From: Jackrogersella multiformis
Lineage: Eukaryota; Ascomycota; Sordariomycetes; Xylariales; Hypoxylaceae
Assembly (NCBI GenBank): GCA_902806575.1
Contig: CADCXD010000005.1
Coordinates: 3,596,001-3,660,000 of the forward strand
DNA: 64,000 nt
Direction of reading: 5' to 3'
The notes below the pieces were generated by a model, which was not told the origin of the DNA, searched no databases, and saw only the letters and a program-made list of their open reading frames with translations. Made by a program: the position numbers and the translations under genes. This document shows, in pieces, positions 45,019 through 57,047 of this stretch; positions within the stretch are counted from its first letter, which is position 1; the number at the start of each line of letters is the position of its first letter.

Positions 45019-46299
45019 GGCTACCCCCTTTAGACACCATCGCGATCATGGCAAGTGCAGTAATGCCAGACGGAGAGTGCCCCGGTGGACCCATAAACCT
45101 GCTTACAGTACATTTGGATAAAGTAGATGATGAGATGCGTAGTAATAAGAGGGATTGTATGTTAGGAATGTAGAAGTAGATGTGAGGCTAAGGAAAGGTA
45201 GGAATTGAAGATGAGTAGAAAAGTGAAGAGAATGATTGAGAGTGAGGTAATTTGATGTCTTCTATTCACCATTAGAAGAAGATGCTGCAGATATGTATAC
45301 CTTTATTTATATGTATGTACATGGACGCAGCCTCACCCTCTTTACTCTACTGGAAGTACGACGCTGCGCTATTACGCATCTGCGCAATTCCTGGGGTCCC
45401 CAAGATTAGGCGTATTGTCGTATTGGATGCCTTTTCTAGGTAGGTGATCTGACCTGCCTTTGCTTTTCCCCTCAGTTGGTCCAACCAAGACAAGCAGATA
45501 AGCTCATGACTGGGCGAAGCTGGAGAGATGGTCTCCAATAGATGCAAATGGAATCTAAGAGATGTTGAATTTAGGTTTTATGTCTACATCCACAGTCTAA
45601 TTCAGGGGTTAAGACAAAGCTGAGCTCGACCCTAGCCGCAGACAGCACTAACCTAGGTAGCTATTCATTAGGGAGAGAAAAGAATAAAAAGAAAACCAGC
45701 ATAAATATATCCTATTCACAAGATATATATGGATCATTAGGTAATAAATCATAACAGAGAAAGCAGAAAATTAACGATGGAAGATCCCGCACTTCAGAAA
45801 AGACCTGGCGTATTTTTTGGTAAAATCAGAGCTCCTATAGGCTGGGACGTGTGTGACGACTTATCCTTACGAGCGCCACTGATTTCGACTCGTCACCTAT
45901 GAAACATTATTGGCGGAAAGCCTCCGCCCTACGCGGTCTAAAGCCGCAGCGCGTAAGGCAGAATTAGAATCTAAAGAAATTGTGAGTCATAACAATAATT
46001 GAGGGATTCTGGTCTTCAATATGTATGTATATGATACATTTGATTTTGTAGATTTACAAAGTATATCAATAAAACGGCAGCAGCATGACTCAAGATTTGT
46101 CTTATCCCTAATAGGAGCAAATCAAGACTGAGAATTCCTCGTAACCCAATGCCCAACCATAACACCGACGCTGTCCAAAGCAATGTCCCAACTTCATGAA
46201 TATATCGAAATATATATACGCCTTGGAATATTTTTGGGGGGCAGCAGGCCTCAAATAGTACAACCTATTAGTAATACACGAAGCATGGAGCTTCAAACG
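45019..46299. other. spacer between kinase and Clr5 genes
   Basis: No gene is recognised. The kinase 5' flank is purine-rich. At 45912-45955 two adjacent GC hairpins interrupt AT-rich DNA. The rest is the 3' flank of the Clr5 gene. Confidence 0.5.
45912..45955. repeat. two adjacent GC-rich hairpins
   Basis: GGCGGA/TCCGCC (45912-45917 with 45923-45928) pairs across a five-base loop. Immediately after it TACGCG (45930-45935) pairs with CGCGTA (45950-45955), with an alternative inner GCGG/CCGC pairing. The island is GC-rich in an AT-rich spacer and could be the end of a decayed mobile element. Confidence 0.45.
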
Positions 46300-48082
46300 C
46301 TAGTGCAATATGCCTTTCTTCCCCCTAACGAAATCTTTCGGTATTGCTTCAAGGGCGTTTCTCCACCTGATATGAGCGGCGTCTGCTTGGGCAATATCGC
46401 CGACTTCCCTGTACCAGTCCTCTAGCCGCTCTAGCTCGCCAAGCAGGTATCCCATGTCTGGGTCCCATTTACCTTCCATCACAGACGCTATCTGCTCGAG
46501 GTAGTGTACTGATAGCTGGTGGTTTGATGCTTTGGAAATCGGATCCTCATTTAGTAGATACTGATTTCTGTGGTAATGTGCTAGCGAGGTGAGTGCGATA
46601 TAGACGAAGAATTCGGTGTTATACGCGATACTCTTCGTGTTCTCAAGGACCGTATTGGCGAGTTGGAAAACGCGCTCGCCTTGAAACATCGTCTGGTTTC
46701 CCAGGATCAGCAGTTCGGTTGCTTGGAAAATGGTGAGCTCTTCTATAGCTGTTGGCATGGGTCCTTGGACTAGGCGGCTGAAGTCGCAGTGGCTTTGGAG
46801 ACGACGATAAGGCTGGGATCGGTATTGGTAAGCTCGCGGGATGAATAATATAGGGTATAATCTCGGCAATGTATCTGATGGGAGGCCTGAGTGTTGTTCC
46901 CCAATAATGAGTAATTTTTCCGTGCATTCGAAAATGAAGTTCCAGTATTCCTCGTACTCGTGAGTGCTGAGGTATTTCCAGATTCCTTTGAAGAGGCGCG
47001 TCAAGGGACTGTCGAACCGAATAGTAGATGAGTATGCTGCGAGATACCTCCAAATCTCCTTGACAATTCCCTTGTTTGAAGCGTCGAGTACGGTTATCAG
47101 TAGATGTAGGAGCCCATATATTGACGGTTTTTTGAATATCATGTGCAAGGACTTGAAACCTTCTTCGCACATTACACCTCCTCTCTCGTAGTGGCCAACG
47201 GAAAATAGCCAGTCGGCATTAGTAATGTCTGTAATGGCGCAACGCAGCTCGTCGCCACGATAATGAGTGGCGCACGCGACCAGCGGAGTATCCGGTGCGC
47301 AGTACCAATTCCAGGCCAAATCTCTCGAGCATTGCAAGATTAGTTCCTGCAACGAAAGATTGCCCGGGGCGTGTAAGGTCTTGGGGCTTTCAGGGGGTGG
47401 TGTAAGACATCGCAGGTTCTCGGGGAGTTTCTCAGCCAGGCCGGGTTCTACGAGATCGTACTGCGAGATGCCTTTTCTCTTAAGGTAAGCATCGATAGCG
47501 ACCTCCTTCCCATTGCGATGAAAGGTGGTTCGCTTGCCGACAGCGTTTCGTTGACGTTGAACCTGAAGCATCGCGACAACGTCTTTCTTGCTATTGTTCT
47601 TGCTAAACCCCCACTTGTCAAAGCGCGACTTATACATTCTCACACTATTGTCATGGTTAGCTGGTGAGATCTAGGCAGATTCAGAATGATCTGGCGGCTC
47701 ACGTCGCTCTGAAGCCTTTCTGGCGCATTATCGACATGACTTCCTTCAGAGGTCTATTCTCTTCCAAATATAACCGGCGTATCTCGGCCTTGTGAGTTTC
47801 CCATACCTGAGCGGAATGCTGCTGCGAAGGATGCGCCTCTCCAGTTTGCGAGGAGAATACGGTCTGCATATGAACCGCCGTGGATTTAACATGCTCGGAG
47901 TCGCTCTTCGATATGCTGCTCATGCTATCACTAGGACTAGACCCGCCAGCAGGAGGAGATTGTTCTGGCGAGAGAGTCTGCATGACCGGACTCGACGCCG
48001 ACGGACTCCGGTAAGGAAGCCTCATTTTGGCGTGAGGATCAGTCACATAATTATTGACGGTGGATGTGAAGTCGCTATGCAT
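46300..48082 (-). CDS. Clr5-domain protein (fungal putative DNA-binding)
   Basis: Two exons, 48082-47703 and 47638-46300, give about 572 aa. The Clr5 domain, named after the fission yeast silencing factor and widespread in filamentous ascomycetes, spans about residues 91-142 and is split by the intron: VWETHKAEIRRLYLEENRPL, KEVMSIMRQKGFRAT, then MYKSRFDKWGFSKNN. Upstream is a disordered S/P/Q-rich N-terminus. Downstream a basic segment (QRQRNAVGKRTTFHRNGKE) leads to a largely helical C-terminal region (about 230-560), rich in aromatic residues, with no repeat family I can name. Proteins of this build are thought to be transcriptional or chromatin regulators, but few have been tested. It is transcribed in the same direction as the kinase gene 1.3 kb downstream. 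Confidence 0.85.
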
Positions 48083-48496
48083 TTTTGTTTCTACGGCCCA
48101 GCGAATGCGAAAATTCGTCCGAGTTGGGCGAGTTGTCGAAAAGTACCCAGGTCAGATACCTAGGTATGTGATCGATCTGGATTGCTGCGCGCATACACCA
48201 CAAGATCACCTTGACTTGATAGACTTGACCGAGGAATATATTCTTACTATGTAAGAGTTTTGCGAAAAAGTAGAAGGATCGAAAATTAGCAACTAGATAG
48301 GCAGGTTTATACCAAGTAATTCTAGATATGGCGATGGAGGTATAATAAAACAATATTGACAGTATCTAACTAGGTAGTGTAGGATGAGAGAAAAGAATGG
48401 CCTGTTAAGGAGATGAACAGTGCCCAGGTGTGGGAAGGGGGAACGAGGGCCGTAAAAGGGAACGAGGGCGGCAGAAAGTTATCAACTCAGGTAACA

Positions 48497-48560
48497 TACT
48501 ACCCTACCTAGGTACCTAGAGGTAGGTAGGTAGGTACCGGTAGGTATATACCCAGGTAGG
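48497..48560. repeat. CCTAGG/TAGGTA palindrome cluster
   Basis: Repeated CTACCTAGGTACC and GGTAGGTAGGTACCGGTAGG words lie here, followed by CCCAGGTAGGTAA. Confidence 0.75.
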
Positions 48561-49049
48561 TAATCATAATAGCTGTTGTAAGGACTAAACTAATAAGAAC
48601 TCCATACCTCTACTATGTACGTAGATATGCAGGAGAAAAAGAGGGAGAGTGGGAGACAAGGTAGTAGGATGCCTTGCATTAACGTAGCCTGTAGCCTGTA
48701 GCCTGTAGGTAAGTAGGTAGTGTAGCAATACCATGGTAATGTCTACTACTTACACTATTCCGTGCTATCCATGAATGTACACTATGTACATACAATATTA
48801 GCCAGTGCTAATACACAGTATTGGATCGTGGTGGGGTTATGTTAGAAAGGAACTGGTGGCCGGGGCATCACGGAGTCTTCCAAGGTTCTTGGTGGTATAA
48901 ACCGGTGGGGTGAGGTTGCTTCGCGTGCTCTTTTTCTTCTTCTGTGTGTCCTACGTTAGTACTATAATAGTATCGTATAATAGTACGTGCATGTGTAGTA
49001 GCGCAGATGTTGTCTAACGTTTGCCGGTAATATATCTCGTACCCTAGCT

Positions 49050-49180
49050 GCCTACCTAGGTAGGTATACTACCTACCGGTGGAATAAGGTGATGGCCATA
49101 GCGAGAGAGCACGTCTTGCATCCATGGATGCTCAAGCTATCTACCTAGGTACCCATCTAGGTACCTAGGTAGGTGAGGAG
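49050..49180. repeat. CCTAGG/TAGGTA palindrome cluster
   Basis: CTACCTAGGTAGGTATAC, then CTACCTAGGTACCCATCTAG and a final GGTACCTAGGTAGG lie within 130 bases. Confidence 0.75.
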
Positions 49181-50146
49181 ATGGGCCGGGGAAATGCTGG
49201 GGGGGTAGATAAAGCTTGGCTAAACATCGAGGCCGAAATATATATGTACATACCCTTGGTATACACTATATATAATAAAGTGTTTACTATTAGGAAAAGT
49301 GATGGCGATAGAAAATGAATGATGGCGATAGGAAATAAATGAGAGGCGAGAGATGAAGAATATGGTAGCATGGATGGGGTGTGACATGGGGTAGAATGGA
49401 ATGGAATGGGATGGGATGGATTGTGAAAAAACAGAAAACAGAAAATAGAATCATGGATGGATGTGGATGTGGATACTTAGGTTTAGGATAGGATGTAACA
49501 AGGTGGGACCCAATGAGAATCTCGTCTGCTCTCTTTCCTCTTGCCTATTTTCTTGCCCATTTTCTTGCCCTTACTTTCCTCGCCATTGAATCATTTTAAC
49601 ACACCATACTTGCTCTGTTGCAACCTCCTTGACTACCTAGGTACTTACACTAGTAATATCGCTCTACCTAGGAATAGTTTAGTCTGCCTCTAGATAGGTA
49701 AGTGCCTACATGGAAGTATACTAGTCTCCGTAACAGTATCCCTCGTAGGTAACTCCCGAGGTCCTAATGTCCCTTTCCTTTTCTCTCCTTTTTCTTTCCT
49801 CTCCTAGCTAGATACCTACCTACACTACCTACCAAGGTATCTAAACTAAAAAGAATGACAAATCGCAATTCGGCCGATATCATATGCCTTTCTCACTACA
49901 CTAGCGGTAGATCTATGGATCCGCCGATGGCAGTCCTCAAGCCACAACCTCCCGCTTCCCTAGACGCTTAATAAAATAAATTGATAGGCGTATCCAGACC
50001 AATCGTCGGTCTTGTTCTGCGTGCCTAAAATGAGTTAAGCTGAGCAGGTCTCCTGACAGGATTCTAGACCTGCTTTATGGCGAGGCTACGGCTGACAGCT
50101 TGACCCCCAAAATGGCATATAAATTTAGACATTGGTTACTTCGTAT

Positions 50147-50181
50147 CTACTACGTCCCTCCTACTACTAGGTACGTAGTAG
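50147..50181. repeat. 9-bp inverted repeat
   Basis: CTACTACGT (50147-50155) and ACGTAGTAG (50173-50181) are exact reverse complements. Confidence 0.5.
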
Positions 50182-50701
50182 AGGTATGCATGTGTAGGGA
50201 GTGTAGCACAGCGTTGGATTATCGGGTGTGGACCACGTGGTTCATCGATCCAATACAGATACTGATAGGTACACTAGATAATACCTGCTGCTGCTGCAAA
50301 ATTTAGGTACCTACTGCTATCCCCAGCTGCCCAGATACATTTTTGTCTGGATTACATACCTTAGGTAGTATGCACGTCCTACATTTTGTTCAAGGATGCC
50401 CTCCAAGGGTCAAAGTTACAGTAAGGTGGTATGATGTACGTGTGCTATGTGGGGATTGGAGTTTCTGCGATCCCGCTTAGGTAATTGCGAACGATTATTA
50501 TCCAGACTGCCAGATCATTTATCCATTTCACGTTTTAAGTACCGCTTCGTAAAGCCGCTGATCATCGGTTCAGAAATGCCGAATCCCGTAGCCTATCTAT
50601 CGTAGGTATCCGAAAACGACGGGTCTTCCCGTAATCGTAATGGCAATAACTTCTAGATTGATCAATTGGTTGAAACTGACAGGTTCTCAGACCAACTGGC
50701 T

Positions 50702-51673
50702 CTATTTGGTGCTGCTGTCGCCATCGTCTTTATCCTTGGGCTTCTTCTCGTCCCTCCTGGTGAGGATCTCGTCTATGATGCCCATCTCCTTTGCTTCTAG
50801 CGCGGTCAGGTACTTGTCGCGCTCCATCATCTCCTCGACGTCTTTGAGGTTGTACTTCTCGTGGTCGAACGCCGCGTTGAGATGTTTCCGGTAGATCTCG
50901 TTGACCTGCTCCCGCGTGCGCTGTATCTGGTTCGCATAAATCAAAATGTCGCTCGCGGGACCCTGAGTCCCGCCCAGGGGCTGGTGAATCATGACGCTAC
51001 TGTGCGGCAGAGCAAATCGTTTCCCCTTTTCGCCCCCTGCGAGCAGCAACGAAGCCATAGAAGCCGCTTGGCCCAAGCACACAGTTGAAACTGACGAGCG
51101 AATGTAGGACATCGTGTCGTAGATGGAAAGCCCGGCGGTCACGGAGCCGCCTGGCGAGTGGATGTACATGGTAATCGGTTTATCCGGATTATCGGATTCC
51201 AGCCATAGTAATTGTGCGACTATCGAAGCTGATACCGTATCGTCTATGGGTCCGTTCAGACATATTATTCGCTCCTGAACTCACCAGTTGAGGTTAGCCG
51301 AGGGGTCATAGAAGATGGTGACGACCTAGGTACAGGGTAAGAATAATATGGTAGAGATCAACATACTTGTAATAGCTTAGAGAAGATATCGTCTATGCGA
51401 TCAGATCAGTAAGGCGACCACAAGGCGTCGGCGAATTCGAAGACTACGAACATGTCCTCCAACCACCGGTCTATCAAGTCAGCGACCGGGCTTCTCTGCG
51501 CAGATTCTCCTGGCATCTCTTACAGTAACTTCTGTTATATATGGCAAGGGGATAGACCCCTGAGGAGATTGAAAGGGACTAGTTGGGAATTGAGAAAAGC
51601 GGCGGATGGTGCGTCTCGTCGTAGTCGGTAGGGTTCGCAGTACCGCACGGTAAAGAGACGGCTGGCAGTTCAT
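50702..51673 (-). CDS. CLPP: mitochondrial ATP-dependent Clp protease proteolytic subunit
   Basis: ClpP forms a tetradecameric serine protease barrel in the mitochondrial matrix and works with the ClpX unfoldase. Four exons, 51673-51524, 51470-51452, 51392-51367 and 51274-50702, give about 255 aa. The N-terminus is a basic, acid-free presequence (RTLPTTTRRTIRRFSQFP). The core then reads PLPYITEVTTGGWRTYDIFS, KLLQERIICLNGPIDD and MYIHSPGGSVTAGLSIYDTM. The catalytic triad is Ser137 (GQAASMAS), His162 (MIHQPLGG) and Asp218 (ERDKYLTA). The C-terminal tail is K/D-rich. Exons 2 and 3 are only 19 and 26 bases, but both are required to restore the conserved GGWRTYDIFSKLLQ stretch. The third intron (92 bases) carries a CCTAGG palindrome. 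The gene is divergent from the mitochondrial protein gene at 52162, with 488 bases between starts. Confidence 0.93.
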
Positions 51674-52161
51674 GATGCTTCGAGTTGTACCGACAAATTC
51701 AATCGATACCTTAGGGAGGTAATTAAAATAAAAATTAGTGTTTGAAATAGAAATAGCTAGGTAAGCTCTGATGAGGTAGTAGCTCGAAATTATCTAGTTA
51801 AGGTTAATGTTTATTGTTTAATGTTTAACTAGGTAGGTAGTGACTACCTACTATGTACAGCCGCAGTGCGGGTAGATGCCGGGTCTAAGATAAAAAATAA
51901 ATAAAAAGCCGTTGGAGCTATGACGATCGATCTATAGCCACGAACGGTGCCACAGGTACGTATCTTTTGTACTACCTTAGGTACAGTAACTCTAAATTTT
52001 TATTGCGACAAATCATTTTCAGCTCGGCAACACCAATTCTTCTATCTTCCGTCATCTTTTACAAATTAGTCCCAACCTTCTTTTCCCTCTAGGCTTTAAA
52101 GCTTTTATAGGTTACAAGCCATAGGTCTTATACAATCCTCCGCAATACGGCCAATGTGGTT
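51674..52161. promoter_or_regulatory. divergent promoter of ClpP and a mitochondrial-protein gene
   Basis: This 488-base head-to-head interval is AT-rich, with CCTAGG-related steps at 51832-51850 and 51971-51982. Both genes encode predicted mitochondrial proteins, so shared regulation is plausible. I cannot place a transcription start. Confidence 0.45.
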
Positions 52162-53506
52162 ATGAGACTATGTAAAGCACTGCTCCGCCGCAGTGCCGGA
52201 GTCGGTCAGCAGCACCGAGCAATTGCGATCTCGATTGCGCCTTGTTTCCACCGCCGATACTTCGCCGACGACCGAGCGCGACAGCATGGCCGTCCCGAGA
52301 TACCGCCCGCCGAAGACGATCCCGACGACAGACCGCTGGCGAGCGACTGGGACGACGCCTTCACGATCGACCCGGAGAGCAAGACGGTAGGGACGGCCGT
52401 GGGCGACCTGCCGCTGTCGCCCGTCATGGACCCCAAGTTCTGGGAGGCCACAAGGCGGCACCAAGTCCCCAAGGCGAAGCCGGGGAAACCGCAAAACTCG
52501 GTCGAGCGCCAAATTCGAGCCAACGCGTTCGGTATGGACACCCCTTAAGTTAAGCTGTGGTCTTCTTGCGCTCCTTGAGTACTAAACCTCGTCCCATATA
52601 GCCAGCGCACTAGCGACACCTGTGCGGATGTGCGCCTTGACCCGCGTCCGTATGCCCAACTTCTTCCTCCAGGACTTCAACTTCGTTGCCCACCCCGAAA
52701 CCGGTGCCCCGTGGTTGATTCCGGAGAGTCTTATGCCTCCCGATGAGATTCCCGCGGTAGGGGGTGTAGACACGAAAGTAATTCCAGAAGCCGTGGGCGA
52801 GGCAGGCTCTCAGGAGGATCAGGAAAGTATAGGGGATGCAGAATCTAAACTCGAAAATCCTCAAGAGGAGACCACGAAAGCTGTCGCCACGACGGACAGT
52901 GGAAGCATACATAGTCCGTCCGTCTACGCCTTGGCGAGGCGAGATCTTTTCTACGCTTTTGTAGATAAGAAATCAGGTTTCGAGCCCGGGCCAAGGCGTC
53001 TTGCAGCATCGAGTCAGAGACACAAACATCTAACGAATAGGGTTGTCTGGCGCAAAGACATGGACGTCTACATCCGAGGTTTATTGCGGCAACAGATCGT
53101 AAGCGAGTTGCTATACCTCTCTAAGCTTTGCACGGTGGACGGACGGCACTATATCGTCAAGTGTCACGGCTGGGAGGATGTGCAGTATAAGCACAAGGGC
53201 GCCGTGCTCTGGTTCGGAGACCCGAACGAAAGTGCCGGCTCGGATCAAACCCCCAACCAACCTAAGCTATTTGCGACCTATGATATCCAGAAAACAGACA
53301 TTCGGGGCGGGCCCTACACGATGACCCTGGCCGTCCACAATATGGCTCTGTTGCTCGGGCCCGATGAGGCCAGTCGTGTCAAAGAGGAGGCCGTCGCTCT
53401 AAGGTACGGCTCCATCTTCATGCTTGCCGGTCGACGAACGACATCTATACAGCTAAAACTGTGGAAGCTACAGGGGTATCTGGAAGACTATAGAGAGGAA
53501 GCATGA
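52162..53506 (+). CDS. conserved fungal mitochondrial protein of unknown function
   Basis: Two exons, 52162-52531 and 52602-53506, give about 424 aa. The N-terminus (MRLCKALLRRSAGVGQQHR) is a basic amphipathic presequence followed by HRRYFA, so mitochondrial import is likely. The conserved core spans the splice joint: QIRANAFASALATPVRMCAL, then FFLQDFNFVAHPETGAPWLI. The C-terminal half includes SVYALARRDLFYAF, RVVWRKDMDVYIRGLLRQQI and YGSIFMLAGRRTTSIQLKLW. This pattern recalls fungal proteins often labelled esterase-like or mitochondrial hypothetical, but I see no serine-hydrolase motif and do not assign a function. A middle stretch (about 190-230) is acidic and variable. A first ATG at 52154 is out of frame and stops at once, so 52162 is the best start. 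Confidence 0.8.
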
Positions 53507-54851
53507 GCTAATAAAGAAATATCAAATCCATCCTTGCAGTGGTCCTTGCCCTAGTATTAACAGGTTTTCTATAGACGTCTCGGTAGAACCCAATATCACC
53601 ACCCCAAATTTGGATCAGGTAGGTATCGATTTCGCGGCACTTATACCTCAATCCGCATACATATAAACCGGGACATGGATGCGGAACCCAAAGTAGGTAC
53701 TCTAGCATGATATAGCGACGAACTTCATATTTCCGAAGAGCTCTGGGACAACAAGAAACAAGAGCAGTACACTATCAAAACAGATTCTCTCTAGCCAAGA
53801 TTATCACATCGTGGTTACTACCTAGGTAGCAAAACCAACATCAACTAACTCGGGCTCTACTATAAACCTAGATATATACCTCCACCCAATCTTCCAGCCC
53901 TCCTACCATATGAGGCTATCTCCCTCGCTTAGAATCCAGACCGTTAGTATCTTACCTTCCTAGGTAGTCGTACTCGCGGCGTACAAGCTCCCTTCTCTAG
54001 CTAGCCGAGAAGTCGGGCCGATCCTGCGGTAAGAATCGCCGCGAAGTAAACTAACTAGCACGATGCTACGCAGGACTATATATAAGCATTCGGTAAGTGT
54101 CAGATACTATTGTCAGAGACTATCTCCATTTTATCACGTGTTTTTTGGACCTTAGGTTCTTCTATTCAGGTGGTCTGTGTGTTCAGGATATTAGGTCTGT
54201 GTGTGTTGGAAATATCTTCAATCTTTGGTTACTTACGTGACTTGTTATGAGACAATGATGCTCTAACATAGAAGATTTTACCGTTGGTAGAATCAGAGAT
54301 TTTCTGTAGAGAATGAATACAACCACTTACTGAAAATTGAAGGATCAATCTGATAGTAACCATCTGCTACCAACGGAACCAAAAAGCTATAACCTAGCTA
54401 GGTAATGATCAGTGTTGTTTCATTCACATGCGTTTACTTGGGTAATTGCCAGGACTCGTATAAATAGGGATAACTAATACTTGCTGTTATTTAATAATTA
54501 AGTCTATGATAATATCTTCCAAGGCAGTATTACTTGTCATTGCACAACATCGCATTGGGAGTGATAAATTTCATAGTGTACTTCATTTCATCTATGGATC
54601 AATCCGACCTCTATCTCGTAAGGGCATGAATGTAGAATACATGAGCAACCCGGCATGCATCAATCAACTAGCAATAGGTGAAGGTAAACCCTACTAGGAA
54701 TTACTGTGCTCCGCGGCTGGGAGGGGGGTATGAGGAATTATGGAGAAAAATGCCCGACTAGAGACGATGTTACCGGAAGTAGAACACCGAAACCATCCAA
54801 ACTCCGAAGAACTTTTACGATTCCCATCTCTTTTCCTGTCGCTCGTGGCAT
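53507..54851. other. convergent spacer between the 52-kb gene and Hsp90
   Basis: No gene is recognised in this 1.3-kb AT-rich tail-to-tail interval. A CCTAGGTAG step lies near 53820. Short open frames are compositional. Confidence 0.5.
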
Positions 54852-57016
54852 TTAGTCGACCTCCTCCATGGCACTGTCTCCAGTCTCGGCAGCAGCAGCC
54901 GCCTCAGTGGCTAGTACCTCCTCAACCTCGGGCTCCTCGTCGAGGTTCAAGCCAAGAGACACAAGCTTGTGGATGCGCTCGGCAAAGCCGGCAGGCTCCT
55001 CAATTGTGAAGCCGGAAACGAGCAGGGAAGTCTCGAACAATAGCTGAACAATCGACTTGACAGTCTTGTCGTTCTCGCCGTCAACCTCGACCTTCTTCTT
55101 CAGCTCCTTGATGATGGGAGACTTAGGAGAAATCTCGAAAGTCTTCTTAGAGCTCATGTAGCTGCTCATAGAGGTGTCGCGAAGAGCTTGAGCCTTCATG
55201 ATACGCTCCATGTTGGCAGACCAACCGAACTGGCCAGTTCGGATAGCGCAGGGAGCACCAACTAGCTTGTGAGAGACGACTACCTTCTCGACCTTGTCAC
55301 CGAGGACATTCTTCAGCGACTTGGCAAGGCCCTCGAACTCCTTCTCTTCGATTTCACGCGCCTTCTTCTCCTCCTCAGACTCTTCAAGGTCGAAGTCCTT
55401 TGTAATATCAACGAGCTTCTTGCCCTCGAATTCCTTCAGCTGAGTCATGGCGTACTCGTCAATGGGGTCAACAAGGAAGAGAACCTCGAAGTTCTTCTCC
55501 TTCAGGGCATCCAAGAAGGGAGACTTAGAGACGGCCTTGATAGACTCGCCGGTGATGTAGTAAAGATTCTTCTGGTGGTCGGCCATGCGGGTGACATAGT
55601 CGGAAAGAGAAGTCTGCTCGTCGCCGGACTTGGTAGAGTTGAATCGCAGAAGCTTGGCGAGTATCTGTCGGTTCTGAGAGTCTTCGTGGATACCGAGCTT
55701 CAGGTTCTTAGAGAAGGCACTGTAGAACTTGTCGAATTGCTCCTTGTCTTCGGCAATTTCGGTGAAGAGCTCAAGGGCCTTCTTCACGATGTTCTTCTTG
55801 ATGACCTTCATGATCTTGTTCTGCTGAAGAGTCTCGCGAGAAAGGTTCAGAGGCAGATCCTCAGAGTCTACAACACCCTTGACGAAGCTGAGCCACTCGG
55901 GAACGAGGTCGGTGGCGTCGTCGGTGATGAAGACACGACGGACATAGAGCTTGATGTTGTTCTTGGTCTTCTTGGTCTCAAAGAGATCGAAAGGAGCACG
56001 CTTAGGAACAAATAGGATGGCTCGGAACTCAAGCTGCCCCTCGACGGAGAAGTGCTTGACGCCCAGGTGGTCTTCCCAGTCGTTAGAGAGGGACTTGTAG
56101 AAGGCAGCATACTCCTCTTGGGTAATGTCCTGGGGGTTGCGAGTCCAGATGGGCTTCTGCTTGTTGAGCTCTTCCTCCTCAATGGTGGTCTCCTTAATCT
56201 TCTTGGTCTTCTTCTTCTTCTCCTTCTCTTCCTCCTCGTCATCGACCTCCTCGATCTTGGGCTTTTTGTCGTCGCCCTCCTCCTCCTCGACCTCGTCAGC
56301 CTCCTCGTCAGGAACCTCCTTCTCGGTCTCTTTCTTAACGTGGAGGTAGATGGGGTAGGAGATGAACTCGGAGTGCTTCTTGATGACCTCCTTGACCTTG
56401 CTCTCGTTGAGGTACTCCATCTGCTCGTCCTTCAGGTGGAGGATCAGCTTGGAGCCACGACCAAGAGGCTCGCTCTCGGTGTCTGGCTTGACACTGAAGG
56501 TGCCACCAGCCGATGACTCCCAGATGTACTGCTCGTCATCGTTGTGCTTGGAGATGAATGTTACTCGGTCGGCAACAAGGTATGCGGAGTAGAAGCCGAC
56601 ACCGAATTGGCCAATCATAGAAACATCAGCACCAGCAGTCAGTGCCTCCATGAACTGCTTGGTACCAGATCGGGCAATAGTGCCCAGGTTGTTGACAAGG
56701 TCCTAATTCTCAATGTTAATAAGTGGTTTCTCGAAAGATGAAGGAGTTGATAACTTACAGCCTTGGTCATACCAATACCGGTATCACGGATAGTCAAGGT
56801 CTTGTTCTCCTTGTCAGGGATGATATCGATACGGAGGTCTTTGTTGGAATCGAGCTTGCTCGGATCCGACAGAGCCTCATAGCGGATCTTGTCGAGCGCA
56901 TCTGAAGCGTTGGACACCAACTCTCGTAGGAAGATTTCCTTGTTGGAGTAGACGGTGTTGATGATGAGAGACAAGAGCTGAGAGATCTCAGCCTGAAACT
57001 CGAAGGTCTCCGACAT
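54852..57016 (-). CDS. HSP90: cytosolic heat shock protein Hsp90
   Basis: Two exons, 57016-56759 and 56702-54852, give about 702 aa, the standard length. The N-terminal ATPase domain carries ELVSNASDALDKIRYEAL (catalytic Glu and the Asn/Asp nucleotide contacts), DTGIGMT and GQFGVGFYSAYLVADRV. A charged linker of E, K and D (about 210-265) is followed by the middle domain with the catalytic-loop arginine in NLSRETLQQNKI. The C-terminal dimerisation domain ends in MEEVD, which binds TPR co-chaperones and marks the protein as cytosolic. The intron lies just after DTGIGMTKA. Antisense open frames over this gene (e.g. 55269-56015) are shadows of its biased codon use. The upstream region suggests a leader intron; see the separate entry. 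The symbol in relatives is hsp82 or hsp90. Confidence 0.98.
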
Positions 57017-57047
57017 CTTGATGGTTGGTCTGATGTAGAATTGAGAT

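Larger units (their letters stand above)
48083..50701. other. repeat-rich spacer between Clr5 and ClpP genes
   Basis: No gene is supported. Palindrome clusters are at 48497-48560 and 49050-49180, an ATGGAATGG-type microsatellite is near 49386-49425, and a 9-bp inverted repeat is at 50147-50181. Confidence 0.6.

Noticed and set aside
47699..48163. Plus-strand frame 47792-48163 opposite the Clr5 exon
   Set aside because: It is a shadow of the Clr5 gene; the minus frame carries the domain and a good splice joint.
55269..56015. 248-codon plus-strand frame opposite Hsp90
   Set aside because: It is an antisense shadow of strongly biased Hsp90 codons, leucine-rich, with no motif or splice context.
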